From an uncultured Lachnospiraceae bacterium (GTDB lineage Bacteria; Bacillota; Clostridia; Lachnospirales; Lachnospiraceae): 6,173 nt of DNA. The first letter of the stretch is position 1; every line of letters starts with the position of its first letter. Both the position numbers and the translations under genes were made by a program. Below are positions 1 to 4,745 of the stretch, piece after piece. The stretch is taken from NCBI GenBank assembly GCA_902803245.1, contig CADCPJ010000308.1, positions 1-6,173 of the forward strand. Reading direction: 5' to 3'. The notes beneath the pieces are model-generated. The model was not told the origin of the DNA, made no database searches, and saw nothing but the letters and a program-made list of their open reading frames with translations.

Positions 1-356
1 AGGTCATAAGGAAGCACCTCATGGCGGAGCTTCCGTTCATGGCGACGGAGAACATCATGATGGACGCGGTGAAGGCCGGAGGAGACCGGCAGGAGCTTCA
101 CGAGAGGATACGCACTCTGTCGATGGAGGCCGGGAGAGTCGTGAAGGAGGAGGGCGGAGAGAACCCGCTGCCGGACCTCATCGCCTCAGACCCGCTGTTT
201 CATCTGACCAAAGAGGAAATCCTGCAGTCGATGGATCCCGCAAGGTATGTGGGCCGCGCCCCCTATCAGACGGAGAAGTACATCCGGGAGGTCGTGGAGC
301 CTCTTCTTTCCGAAAATGCGGAGCTTCTCGGATACCGGTCGGAAATCAAGGTCTGA
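1..356 (+). CDS. purB: Adenylosuccinate lyase, C-terminal part (5' end outside window)
   Basis: PurB cleaves adenylosuccinate to AMP plus fumarate, and SAICAR to AICAR plus fumarate, in cytoplasmic purine synthesis. Only the last 117 complete codons are visible; the frame is open from base 3 and ends at TGA 354-356. The recognisable stretch is ELPFMATENIMMDAVKAGGD followed by RQELHERIR, a conserved C-terminal part of PurB, and then the tail with GRAPYQTEKYIREVVEPLL. The ATG at 21 is internal and is not a start, because the conserved sequence already runs through it from the window edge. The fumarase/aspartase-superfamily signature and catalytic residues lie upstream and cannot be checked. The gene is followed by purA, the other enzyme of the IMP-to-AMP branch, after a 163-bp gap that holds a probable promoter. 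The last codons (EIKV, stop) are echoed downstream as EIKA, stop, in a tandem duplication. Confidence 0.95.
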   Translation, partial: VIRKHLMAELPFMATENIMMDAVKAGGDRQELHERIRTLSMEAGRVVKEEGGENPLPDLIASDPLFHLTKEEILQSMDPARYVGRAPYQTEKYIREVVEPLLSENAELLGYRSEIKV

Positions 357-392
357 GAGGGCTTATGGAAATCAAGGCCTGATCGGGCTTTC
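341..392 (+). repeat. 26-bp imperfect tandem repeat spanning the purB stop codon
   Basis: Bases 341-366 and 367-392 are two adjacent copies matching at 21 of 26 positions; the first 11 bases of each (GGAAATCAAGG) are identical. The first copy contains the last purB codons and its TGA. The second copy begins inside an ATG (365-367) and reads M-E-I-K-A-stop, a duplicate of the gene's own tail. The second copy can fold into an interrupted stem (AAG.CC with GG.CTT) but has no tight U-tract, so I do not call it a terminator. Confidence 0.75.
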
Positions 393-395
393 CAC

Positions 396-423
396 TTGTC
401 TTTTCCGAAAAATGTGATACATT
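396..423 (+). promoter_or_regulatory. Putative sigma-A promoter for purA
   Basis: TTGTCT at 396-401 resembles the -35 box and TACATT at 418-423 the -10 box (4 of 6), with a 16-bp spacer, in a locally AT-rich patch of an otherwise GC-rich region. Transcription would begin near 430, giving purA a leader of about 90 bases. Overlapping alternatives exist (GATACA 416-421), so the exact -10 is uncertain. No promoter is needed if purB reads through, since I see no good terminator between the genes. Confidence 0.45.
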
Positions 424-443
424 AATACTCGTGCGCAAAACGC

Positions 444-471
444 CTGGCAGCGAACCTTTGTGAGCTGCCGG
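444..471 (+). promoter_or_regulatory. Hairpin in the purA leader
   Basis: CTGGCAGC (444-451) pairs with GCTGCCGG (464-471): a perfect 6-bp core, one T-G wobble and one further C-G pair, enclosing a 12-base loop. It sits in the putative 5' untranslated region, about 50 bases before the purA ATG. No T-tract follows, so it is not a terminator. It could stabilise the transcript or belong to a regulatory fold; I do not recognise it as a known riboswitch. Confidence 0.45.
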
Positions 472-519
472 AAGAAAGAGAAAGGAGTGCGGGGGCGGTT
501 ATGCTCCTGTCGTTTAGAT

Positions 520-1806
520 ATGGTAACAGCTGTAGTAGGTGCAAACTGGGGAGACGAAGGAAAGGGCAAGATCACGGATGTCCTCGCATCACAGGCAGAC
601 ATTGTGATCCGCTTTCAGGGCGGCGCGAATGCCGGACACACAATTAAGAACAGCTACGGGAAGTTTGCGCTTCATACGCTTCCCTCCGGAGTCTTTCATC
701 CGGAAGTCACGAATATCATCGGAAATGGCGTGGCCTTAAGTCCCGACCGGGTGGCCGCCGAGCTGAAGGAGATCACGGACCGCCAAGTTCCCGCGCCGCG
801 CCTCCTCATCTCCGACCGCGCGCAGATCGTGATGTCCTACCATGTGCTCTTTGACACGCTCGAAGAGGCGAGGCTCGCGGGAAAGTCCTTCGGATCCACG
901 AAGTCCGGCATCGCGCCGTTTTACTCCGACAAATTTGCCAAGATCGGCATCCAGGTCTCCGAGCTGAAGGATATGGAGGCTCTGAAAGAGAAGGTGGAGG
1001 GCATTCTTTTAAAGAAGAACGTGCTCCTTAAGTACCTCTATCATCACGAGGAGCTCCGCACCGGGGATATCATGGAGGAGCTCATGCGATACCGCGATAT
1101 CCTTGCTCCGCACGTCGCGGACACTTCCGCTTTCCTCGACCGCGCGCTGAAGGAGGGAAAAACCGCCCTCCTCGAGGGGCAGCTCGGCACGATGAAGGAT
1201 CCGGACCACGGCATCTACCCGATGGTCACGTCGAGCTCCACCCTGGCCGGCTACGGCGCCATCGGGGCGGGCATCTCCCCGAGGGAGATCCAGAAGATCA
1301 TTGCGGTGACGAAGGCCTATTCGAGCGCTGTCGGAGCGGGAGAGTTCGTCTCGGAGATCTTCGGTGACGAGGCGGAGGAGCTGAGAAGACGCGGCGGAGA
1401 CGGAGGCGAGTACGGCGCAACGACCGGGCGCCCTCGCCGCGTGGGCTGGTACGACGTCGTCGCGTCGAGGTACGGCTGCCGTCTGCAGGGCGCGACCGAT
1501 GTGGCGCTCACCGTGCTGGACGTGCTCGGCTATCTGGATGAGATTCCGGTCTGCGTCGCATACGAGATCGACGGGAAGCGCTGCGACGATTTCCCGACGA
1601 CCGGAGACCTCATGCGCGCAAAGCCGGTCTGGAAGGTGCTTCCTGGCTGGAAATGCGACATCACCGGCATCCGTACCTATGAGGAGCTGCCGCCAAACTG
1701 CAGGCGGTACGTGGAATTCATCGAGAGTGAGATCGGATTCCCCGTCACTTATGTTTCCAACGGCCCGAGCAGGGAGGACATCATAACGAGAGTATCCGCT
1801 CTTTGA
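520..1806 (+). CDS. purA: Adenylosuccinate synthetase (clostridial-type variant)
   Basis: PurA joins IMP and aspartate with GTP hydrolysis to form adenylosuccinate, the first committed step to AMP; it is a cytoplasmic dimer. I chose the ATG at 520, giving 428 residues, the normal family length, because the protein then begins MVTAVVGANWGDEGKGK. The GTG at 460 would add 20 unconserved residues. Visible motifs are the GTP loop GDEGKGK (11-17) with catalytic D12, GGANAGHT (34-41) with catalytic H40, KSFGSTKSGIAP (122-133), DPDHGIYPMVTSS (from 227), and TTGRPRR followed by GWYD for GTP and substrate binding. The 125-127 and 219-224 motifs differ from the E. coli type (GTT, EGAQGT). No Shine-Dalgarno sequence lies close to the ATG; the only good one (AAAGGAG, 481-487) is 32 bases upstream. 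The gene follows purB and is probably cotranscribed with the HAD gene 39 bases on. Confidence 0.97.
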   Translation: MVTAVVGANWGDEGKGKITDVLASQADIVIRFQGGANAGHTIKNSYGKFALHTLPSGVFHPEVTNIIGNGVALSPDRVAAELKEITDRQVPAPRLLISDRAQIVMSYHVLFDTLEEARLAGKSFGSTKSGIAPFYSDKFAKIGIQVSELKDMEALKEKVEGILLKKNVLLKYLYHHEELRTGDIMEELMRYRDILAPHVADTSAFLDRALKEGKTALLEGQLGTMKDPDHGIYPMVTSSSTLAGYGAIGAGISPREIQKIIAVTKAYSSAVGAGEFVSEIFGDEAEELRRRGGDGGEYGATTGRPRRVGWYDVVASRYGCRLQGATDVALTVLDVLGYLDEIPVCVAYEIDGKRCDDFPTTGDLMRAKPVWKVLPGWKCDITGIRTYEELPPNCRRYVEFIESEIGFPVTYVSNGPSREDIITRVSAL

Positions 1807-1845
1807 TGTTGTCCGATTTATTGTGATAGGGAAGGAGATCCGGCT

Positions 1846-2661
1846 GTGAAAAATGCAAAGCGGGTTCTGGCGATCATTGCAATCGTCCTCATTCTCGGGA
1901 TGTATGCGGCGGCTTTCGTCCTGTCATTTCAAAAGAGCGAGCACGCGCAGGCCCTCTTCCGGGGGGCGATCGGGGCGACGATCCTCGTCCCGGTGCTGCT
2001 GTACCTGATCCTCATGGTCGCGAGGGTGATCCGCCCGCAGAAATCCGCCGTGATTGACGCGATTGTCTTCGACGTCGGCCTCGTCCTCGTGGACTGGCCG
2101 TGGGAAGAGGCGGCGGCCGGGCTCGGGATATCCGAGGAAGCGATCGCCGCAGTGAGGGAGCGGGTGGTCCGGAATCCTGCCTGGCGGGAGTTCGACCGGA
2201 GCTTAAAACCCGACTCCGAGATTGTCGAAGACCTGGTGAAGCTCGTCCCCGAATACGAGAGGGAGTTTCGCGAGATCGTCGAAAATATGGATGAGTGCTG
2301 CGAGGAGTACTGGTACACAAAAGACTGGATTAAGGGGCTGAAGGCGAAGGGCTACAAGCTCTACTATCTCTCCAACTGGGGCCGCGAGCGCCACGACAGG
2401 GTGGCTGCAAGAGGCGTGATGGACTTCACAAAGTGGATGGACGGCGGGATCTGGTCCTACGAGTGCCACGAGGTGAAGCCGGAGAGGGAGATCTATCAGC
2501 GGCTCATCCGCAAGTATCATCTGAATCCCTCGCGCACGCTGTTCATCGACGACTCGGAGGCGAACGTAGAGGGCGCAAAGAGAGAGGGCATGAGCGGCAT
2601 CGTCTTCAAGGATATGGCCGACGTGACAGAAAAGCTTGCTGGGATCGGCGTGAAGTGGTAA
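1846..2661 (+). CDS. HAD-superfamily phosphatase (YihX-like) with two N-terminal membrane segments
   Basis: This 271-residue protein starts at GTG 1846, supported by GAAGGAGA (1831-1838) 8 bases upstream. Residues 7-28 and about 40-62 are strongly hydrophobic and look like two membrane helices, with a basic end at 63-66. From residue 69 a HAD domain follows: motif I FDVGLVLVD with nucleophile D76 and Gly (78) where the classical second Asp stands, as in the FDLGNVIVD type of YihX; motif II YLSNW with S176; motif III K211 in EVKPEREIYQ; motif IV IDDSEANVEGA with D235 and D236. All core catalytic residues are present except that second Asp, so phosphatase rather than phosphotransferase activity is likely. 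The region at 84-160 has the helical cap character of subfamily IA. Family members dephosphorylate small sugar phosphates or nucleotides; the substrate here cannot be told. It lies 39 bases after purA with no terminator, suggesting cotranscription. With a short loop between the two helices, the catalytic domain would probably face the cytoplasm. Confidence 0.88.
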   Translation: MKNAKRVLAIIAIVLILGMYAAAFVLSFQKSEHAQALFRGAIGATILVPVLLYLILMVARVIRPQKSAVIDAIVFDVGLVLVDWPWEEAAAGLGISEEAIAAVRERVVRNPAWREFDRSLKPDSEIVEDLVKLVPEYEREFREIVENMDECCEEYWYTKDWIKGLKAKGYKLYYLSNWGRERHDRVAARGVMDFTKWMDGGIWSYECHEVKPEREIYQRLIRKYHLNPSRTLFIDDSEANVEGAKREGMSGIVFKDMADVTEKLAGIGVKW

Positions 2662-2667
2662 AATAAA

Positions 2668-2755
2668 GCGCCGCCGGGAAGAATCCGACGGTCTGGGGGC
2701 GCCGGGAAATCCGGCAGCCTGGGAGCGCCGGGCTTTCGCGGATAAAGAGGCGCGG
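2668..2755 (+). repeat. GC-rich degenerate tandem repeat cluster with hairpins
   Basis: Between the HAD and SEC-C genes lie two and a half related units starting at 2668, 2699 and 2725, each opening with GCGCCG. Removing 5 bases of insertion from the first unit makes it match the second at about 22 of 26 positions; the third keeps GCGCCGGG and then diverges. Each unit can fold: CCGcCGG (2671-2677) with CCGaCGG (2685-2691); GCCGG (2701-2705) with CCGGC (2711-2715) around a 5-base loop; GCGCC (2725-2729) with GGCGC (2749-2753). Alternative pairings between units are possible, such as 2711-2715 with 2727-2731. There is no T-tract, so it is not an intrinsic terminator. It may be a REP-like element or an RNA-stability structure. 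Confidence 0.65.
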
Positions 2756-2765
2756 ACAGAAGATA

Positions 2766-2774
2766 TGTAATAAT
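2766..2774 (+). promoter_or_regulatory. Possible extended -10 promoter for the SEC-C gene
   Basis: TGTAATAAT (2766-2774) contains a TG dinucleotide, one base, and then AATAAT, 5 of 6 to the -10 consensus. It lies in an abruptly AT-rich patch after the GC-rich repeats. No convincing -35 box lies 16-18 bases upstream, so this rests on the extended -10 alone. Confidence 0.35.
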
Positions 2775-2810
2775 GAATATCAGCAGAATATTAGCAGGAG
2801 ATTGAAAGAC

Positions 2811-3359
2811 ATGGCAGATACGAATCAGTTGCTTGAGGCGGAAAAGAAGATTGACAGAAACTCCCTCCTTGGGCAGTGGCGGATAAAGGCCTACAACGAG
2901 AAAGCGGACAAGGGCGCTCTTCAGAGGTTCTGGGACGCGTACTTTGTGGTCGAGAAGGGCATTTACGAGCAGCTTCTCGCCAACCCGGACGAGGAAGTCC
3001 GCGGAACCGTTCAGGAACTCGCTGACCGCTACAACATTCCCCTTGAGACGATGGTCGGATTCCTGGACGGGATCAACGACTCCCTCATCAGTCCCAATCC
3101 CATCGAGACGATGACGGCCGACACCGAAGTAAACCTCGTCTTTGACAAGGCGCTGCTCTACAAGAACATGGTGGACGCGAAGGCGGACTGGCTCTACAAG
3201 CTTCCCGCCTGGAACGACATTTTCACCGAGGAGGAGCAGAAGGCCCTCTACCTCGAGCAGAAGAAGTCGGGTACCATCATCAAGCCGAAAAAGATCGGGA
3301 GAAATGATCCCTGCCCCTGCGGAAGCGGCAAGAAATACAAGTTCTGCTGCGGGAGATAA
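2811..3359 (+). CDS. Stand-alone SEC-C zinc-motif protein
   Basis: The protein has 182 residues from ATG 2811, set by AGGAG (2796-2800) 10 bases upstream; a TTG at 2802 would leave only one base after that site and is rejected. The C-terminus [19 protein letters not shown] is a textbook SEC-C motif (C168, C170, C179, C180), a small zinc-binding knuckle first known from the tail of SecA, where it contacts SecB and ribosomes. The SecA motor is absent. The N-terminal 150 residues are mostly helical-looking, acidic and rich in aromatics, with no signal peptide or membrane segment, so the protein is probably cytoplasmic. I do not recognise a catalytic motif in that part. Proteins of this design are common in Clostridia but their function is not established. 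It sits directly upstream of the infC operon with no terminator between them, so some of its transcripts may run into the infC leader. Confidence 0.88.
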   Translation: MADTNQLLEAEKKIDRNSLLGQWRIKAYNEKADKGALQRFWDAYFVVEKGIYEQLLANPDEEVRGTVQELADRYNIPLETMVGFLDGINDSLISPNPIETMTADTEVNLVFDKALLYKNMVDAKADWLYKLPAWNDIFTEEEQKALYLEQKKSGTIIKPKKIGRNDPCPCGSGKKYKFCCGR

Positions 3360-3371
3360 AGGAAATTTCCT
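3360..3371. promoter_or_regulatory. 12-bp perfect palindrome next to the infC -35 box
   Basis: AGGAAATTTCCT is a perfect inverted repeat lying between the SEC-C stop codon and the TTGACA at 3373. Its position would suit an operator or an upstream A/T-rich element for RNA polymerase, but a 12-bp palindrome can arise by chance. I know of no specific regulator for it. Confidence 0.3.
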
Positions 3372-3372
3372 A

Positions 3373-3402
3373 TTGACACGGGTCAGGCTGAGGTGTTAGA
3401 GT
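3373..3402 (+). promoter_or_regulatory. Strong sigma-A promoter of the infC operon
   Basis: TTGACA at 3373-3378 is a perfect -35 box. After an 18-bp spacer comes TAGAGT (3397-3402), 4 of 6 to the -10 consensus and preceded by the extended -10 dinucleotide TG at 3394-3395. Transcription should start near 3409, giving a leader of roughly 165 bases before infC. Confidence 0.8.
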
Positions 3403-3514
3403 ATTACCGTTCAAAAACAAGCAGAGTGTCCACTCTCACCCCGGAGCGCATGAGCGACGGGCGTCGATAATGAGCAGCACGGAAGGCTTTCTTATGCTGC
3501 GATTTGGGTGAAAT

Positions 3515-3545
3515 GCGGACAGTTATGCGGACTGGCCGCTTTTTT
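3515..3545 (+). terminator. Attenuator terminator upstream of infC
   Basis: GCGGaCAGT (3515-3523) pairs with ACTGgCCGC (3531-3539): eight pairs with one A-G mismatch around a 7-base loop, followed by six T residues (3540-3545). It lies within the leader, 30 bases before the infC start, so it would stop transcripts before the coding region unless the stem is disrupted. Confidence 0.85.
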
Positions 3546-3551
3546 GCGGTC
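3534..3551 (+). promoter_or_regulatory. Alternative hairpin competing with the attenuator terminator
   Basis: GGCCGC (3534-3539) can pair with GCGGTC (3546-3551), including one G-T wobble, with the six T residues forming the loop. This uses the 3' arm of the terminator stem, so the two folds exclude each other. It is synthesised only after the U-tract, so it may act on RNA folding near the infC ribosome site rather than as a classical antiterminator. Confidence 0.5.
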
Positions 3552-3560
3552 AATCTTCAC

Positions 3561-3567
3561 AGGAGGG
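3561..3567 (+). promoter_or_regulatory. infC ribosome binding site that decides the ATT start
   Basis: AGGAGGG is a near-perfect Shine-Dalgarno sequence. It is 7 bases before ATT 3575 but 19 bases before the first in-frame ATG (3587), so the ribosome should start at the ATT. Confidence 0.85.
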
Positions 3568-3574
3568 TAGAAAC

Positions 3575-4081
3575 ATTAGCGATTTAATGATTAATGAGCA
3601 GATTCGTGATCGTGAGATCCGTCTGGTCGGAGAAAACGGTGAACAGATGGGCATTATGTCGGCGCGCGAAGCGCAGGCGATGGCCGATGAGGCGGGACTC
3701 GATCTTGTTAAGATCGCGCCGAAGGCAACCCCTCCGGTTTGCAAGATCATTGATTACAGCAAGTTCAAGTATGAACAGGCCCGGAAGGAGAAGGAAGCCC
3801 GCAGAAAGCAGAAGATCGTTGAGATCAAGGAGATTCGCATGTCTCCGAATATCGACACGAATGACCTGAACACGAAGGTGGGAGCTGCGAGAAAGTTTAT
3901 TGAGAAGGGCAACAAGGTGAAGGTGAGCATCCGTTTCCGCGGCCGTGAAATGGCACACACAGCCCAGAGCCGTCCGATGATGGACGACTTCGCCGCGAAG
4001 CTCTCCGATATCGCTGTGGTCGAAAAACCGCCGAAGATGGAAGGCAGGTTTATGACCATGTTTCTGACTGAGAAAAAATAA
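3575..4081 (+). CDS. infC: Translation initiation factor IF3, ATT start
   Basis: IF3 binds the 30S subunit, keeps 50S from joining too early and checks the initiator tRNA and start codon. With the ATT start the protein has 168 residues, beginning (M)SDLMINEQIRDREIRL, typical of Firmicutes IF3. The N-terminal domain runs to about residue 70 and includes DLVKIAPKATPPVCKIIDYS, then a basic helical linker (KFKYEQARKEKEARRKQK), then the C-terminal 30S-binding domain from EIKEIRMSPNID to the end, with FRGREMAH. Use of ATT is a known autoregulatory device in infC: IF3 discriminates against such codons, so excess IF3 lowers its own synthesis. An ATG start at 3587 would delete four conserved residues and leave the ribosome site too far away. 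The gene is first of the infC-rpmI-rplT operon and lies behind the attenuated leader. Confidence 0.96.
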   Translation: MSDLMINEQIRDREIRLVGENGEQMGIMSAREAQAMADEAGLDLVKIAPKATPPVCKIIDYSKFKYEQARKEKEARRKQKIVEIKEIRMSPNIDTNDLNTKVGAARKFIEKGNKVKVSIRFRGREMAHTAQSRPMMDDFAAKLSDIAVVEKPPKMEGRFMTMFLTEKK

Positions 4082-4099
4082 AGAGAGGAGTACGTTATT

Positions 4100-4297
4100 A
4101 TGCCGAAGATGAAGACAAAAAGAGCTGCTGCAAAGCGTTTCCATGTGACGGGAACCGGCAAGCTCAAGAGAATGAAAGCCTATAAGAGCCACATCCTCAC
4201 CAAGAAAGATCGCAAGACCAAGAGAAACTTGAGACATGCGACAATTACGGATCCGACAAACGCGAAGGTCATGAAGAAGATCCTTCCGTATCTTTAA
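4100..4297 (+). CDS. rpmI: Large-subunit ribosomal protein L35 (bL35)
   Basis: This 65-residue, highly basic protein starts [20 protein letters not shown] and continues with the L35 hallmark KSHILTKK, matching the family in length (64-66) and composition. It is a structural component of the 50S subunit. The start at ATG 4100 is supported by AGGAG (4086-4090) with a 9-base gap. It lies 18 bases after infC and 19 before rplT, the canonical order, so its dose should follow the same attenuator; in well-studied bacteria rpmI is also translationally coupled to rplT control. Confidence 0.97.
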   Translation: MPKMKTKRAAAKRFHVTGTGKLKRMKAYKSHILTKKDRKTKRNLRHATITDPTNAKVMKKILPYL

Positions 4298-4316
4298 TCA
4301 GGTGGAGGTGTAAGAG

Positions 4317-4670
4317 ATGGCAAGAATTAAAGGTGGCTTAAACGCCAGAAAGAGACATAACCGCACATTGAAGCTTGCGAAGGGCTACTACGGCGCAAGG
4401 TCCAAGCAGTACCGCATCGCAAAGCAGTCCGTGATGCGCGCTCTCGCGAGCGCCTACAAGGGACGCAAGCAGAGAAAGAGAGATTTCCGCAAACTGTGGA
4501 TCGCACGCATCAACGCGGCGGCTCGCATGAACGGCCTCAACTACAGCAACTTCATGCACGGTCTGAAGCTTGCGAACATCGAGATCAACCGCAAGGTCCT
4601 CTCCGACATCGCGGTCAATGATCCGGCTGGCTTCACAGCTCTGGCTGAGGCTGCCAAGGCAGCTCTTTGA
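4317..4670 (+). CDS. rplT: Large-subunit ribosomal protein L20 (bL20), probable operon autoregulator
   Basis: The 117-residue basic protein begins [20 protein letters not shown], followed by [17 protein letters not shown] and the conserved [17 protein letters not shown], all diagnostic of L20; length is typical. L20 binds 23S rRNA early in 50S assembly through its basic N-terminal extension. In Bacillus it also binds the infC leader and promotes premature termination, so this gene is the likely feedback sensor for the leader at 3409-3560. GGAGGTG (4304-4310) sits 6 bases before ATG 4317. The gene is last in the operon and is followed by a strong terminator. Confidence 0.97.
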   Translation: MARIKGGLNARKRHNRTLKLAKGYYGARSKQYRIAKQSVMRALASAYKGRKQRKRDFRKLWIARINAAARMNGLNYSNFMHGLKLANIEINRKVLSDIAVNDPAGFTALAEAAKAAL

Positions 4671-4699
4671 TCAGCTGTGGAACAGTTATCTTGTTTTTT

Positions 4700-4734
4700 A
4701 ACCCGGCAGGCGCTAAGCGCCCGCCGGGTTTTTT
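4700..4734 (+). terminator. Strong intrinsic terminator of the infC-rpmI-rplT operon
   Basis: AACCCGGC (4700-4707) and GGCGC (4709-4713) pair with GCGCC (4717-4721) and GCCGGGTT (4723-4730): 13 pairs with a single A-C mismatch and a 3-base loop TAA. A run of six T residues (4729-4734) follows. The reverse strand has no comparable T-run, so it works only for + strand transcripts. Confidence 0.95.
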
Positions 4735-4745
4735 GAGGCAGAGGG

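Larger units (their letters stand above)
3409..3560 (+). promoter_or_regulatory. L20-type leader RNA controlling infC-rpmI-rplT
   Basis: In Bacillus subtilis the infC operon leader is a transcription attenuator bound by ribosomal protein L20, the product of the operon's last gene. The same gene order and a matching architecture are seen here. A first hairpin pairs AGAGT (3423-3427) with ACTCT (3432-3436). TCACCC (3436-3441) pairs with GGGTGA (3506-3511) and encloses a branched region with CGAC/GTCG (3455-3458/3463-3466) and GCAGCA/TGCTGC (3474-3479/3495-3500). The leader ends in an intrinsic terminator (3515-3545). The first hairpin and the long-range stem share base 3436. Assignment to the L20 leader family rests on gene context and fold, not on a covariance-model match; no T-box motif is present. 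Confidence 0.75.

Noticed and set aside
367..401. Intrinsic terminator after purB
   Set aside because: The possible stem has a G-G mismatch in its core and the T-rich stretch is interrupted and too far from it.
460..519. N-terminal extension of PurA from GTG 460 (20 extra residues)
   Set aside because: The extension is basic and Cys-rich, unlike PurA N-termini, the GTG lies inside the leader hairpin loop, and starting at ATG 520 gives the normal family length and conserved first strand.
501..647. Out-of-frame 48-codon frame from ATG 501 overlapping the purA start
   Set aside because: It is 13 bases from the ribosome site, which is rather far, and its codons only shadow conserved purA sequence. 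I keep it as a remark about the purA start, not as a gene.
2802..2810. TTG start for the SEC-C protein
   Set aside because: It leaves only one base after the AGGAG site; ATG 2811 has a normal 10-base gap.
3409..3560. T-box riboswitch upstream of infC
   Set aside because: The leader has a terminator but no T-box sequence with the UGG-type anticodon-stem partner, and infC operons are controlled by L20 in related bacteria.
3584..4237. Minus-strand 217-codon frame opposite infC and rpmI
   Set aside because: Both + strand genes are certain, and the antisense product has no recognisable family, ribosome site or sensible composition.
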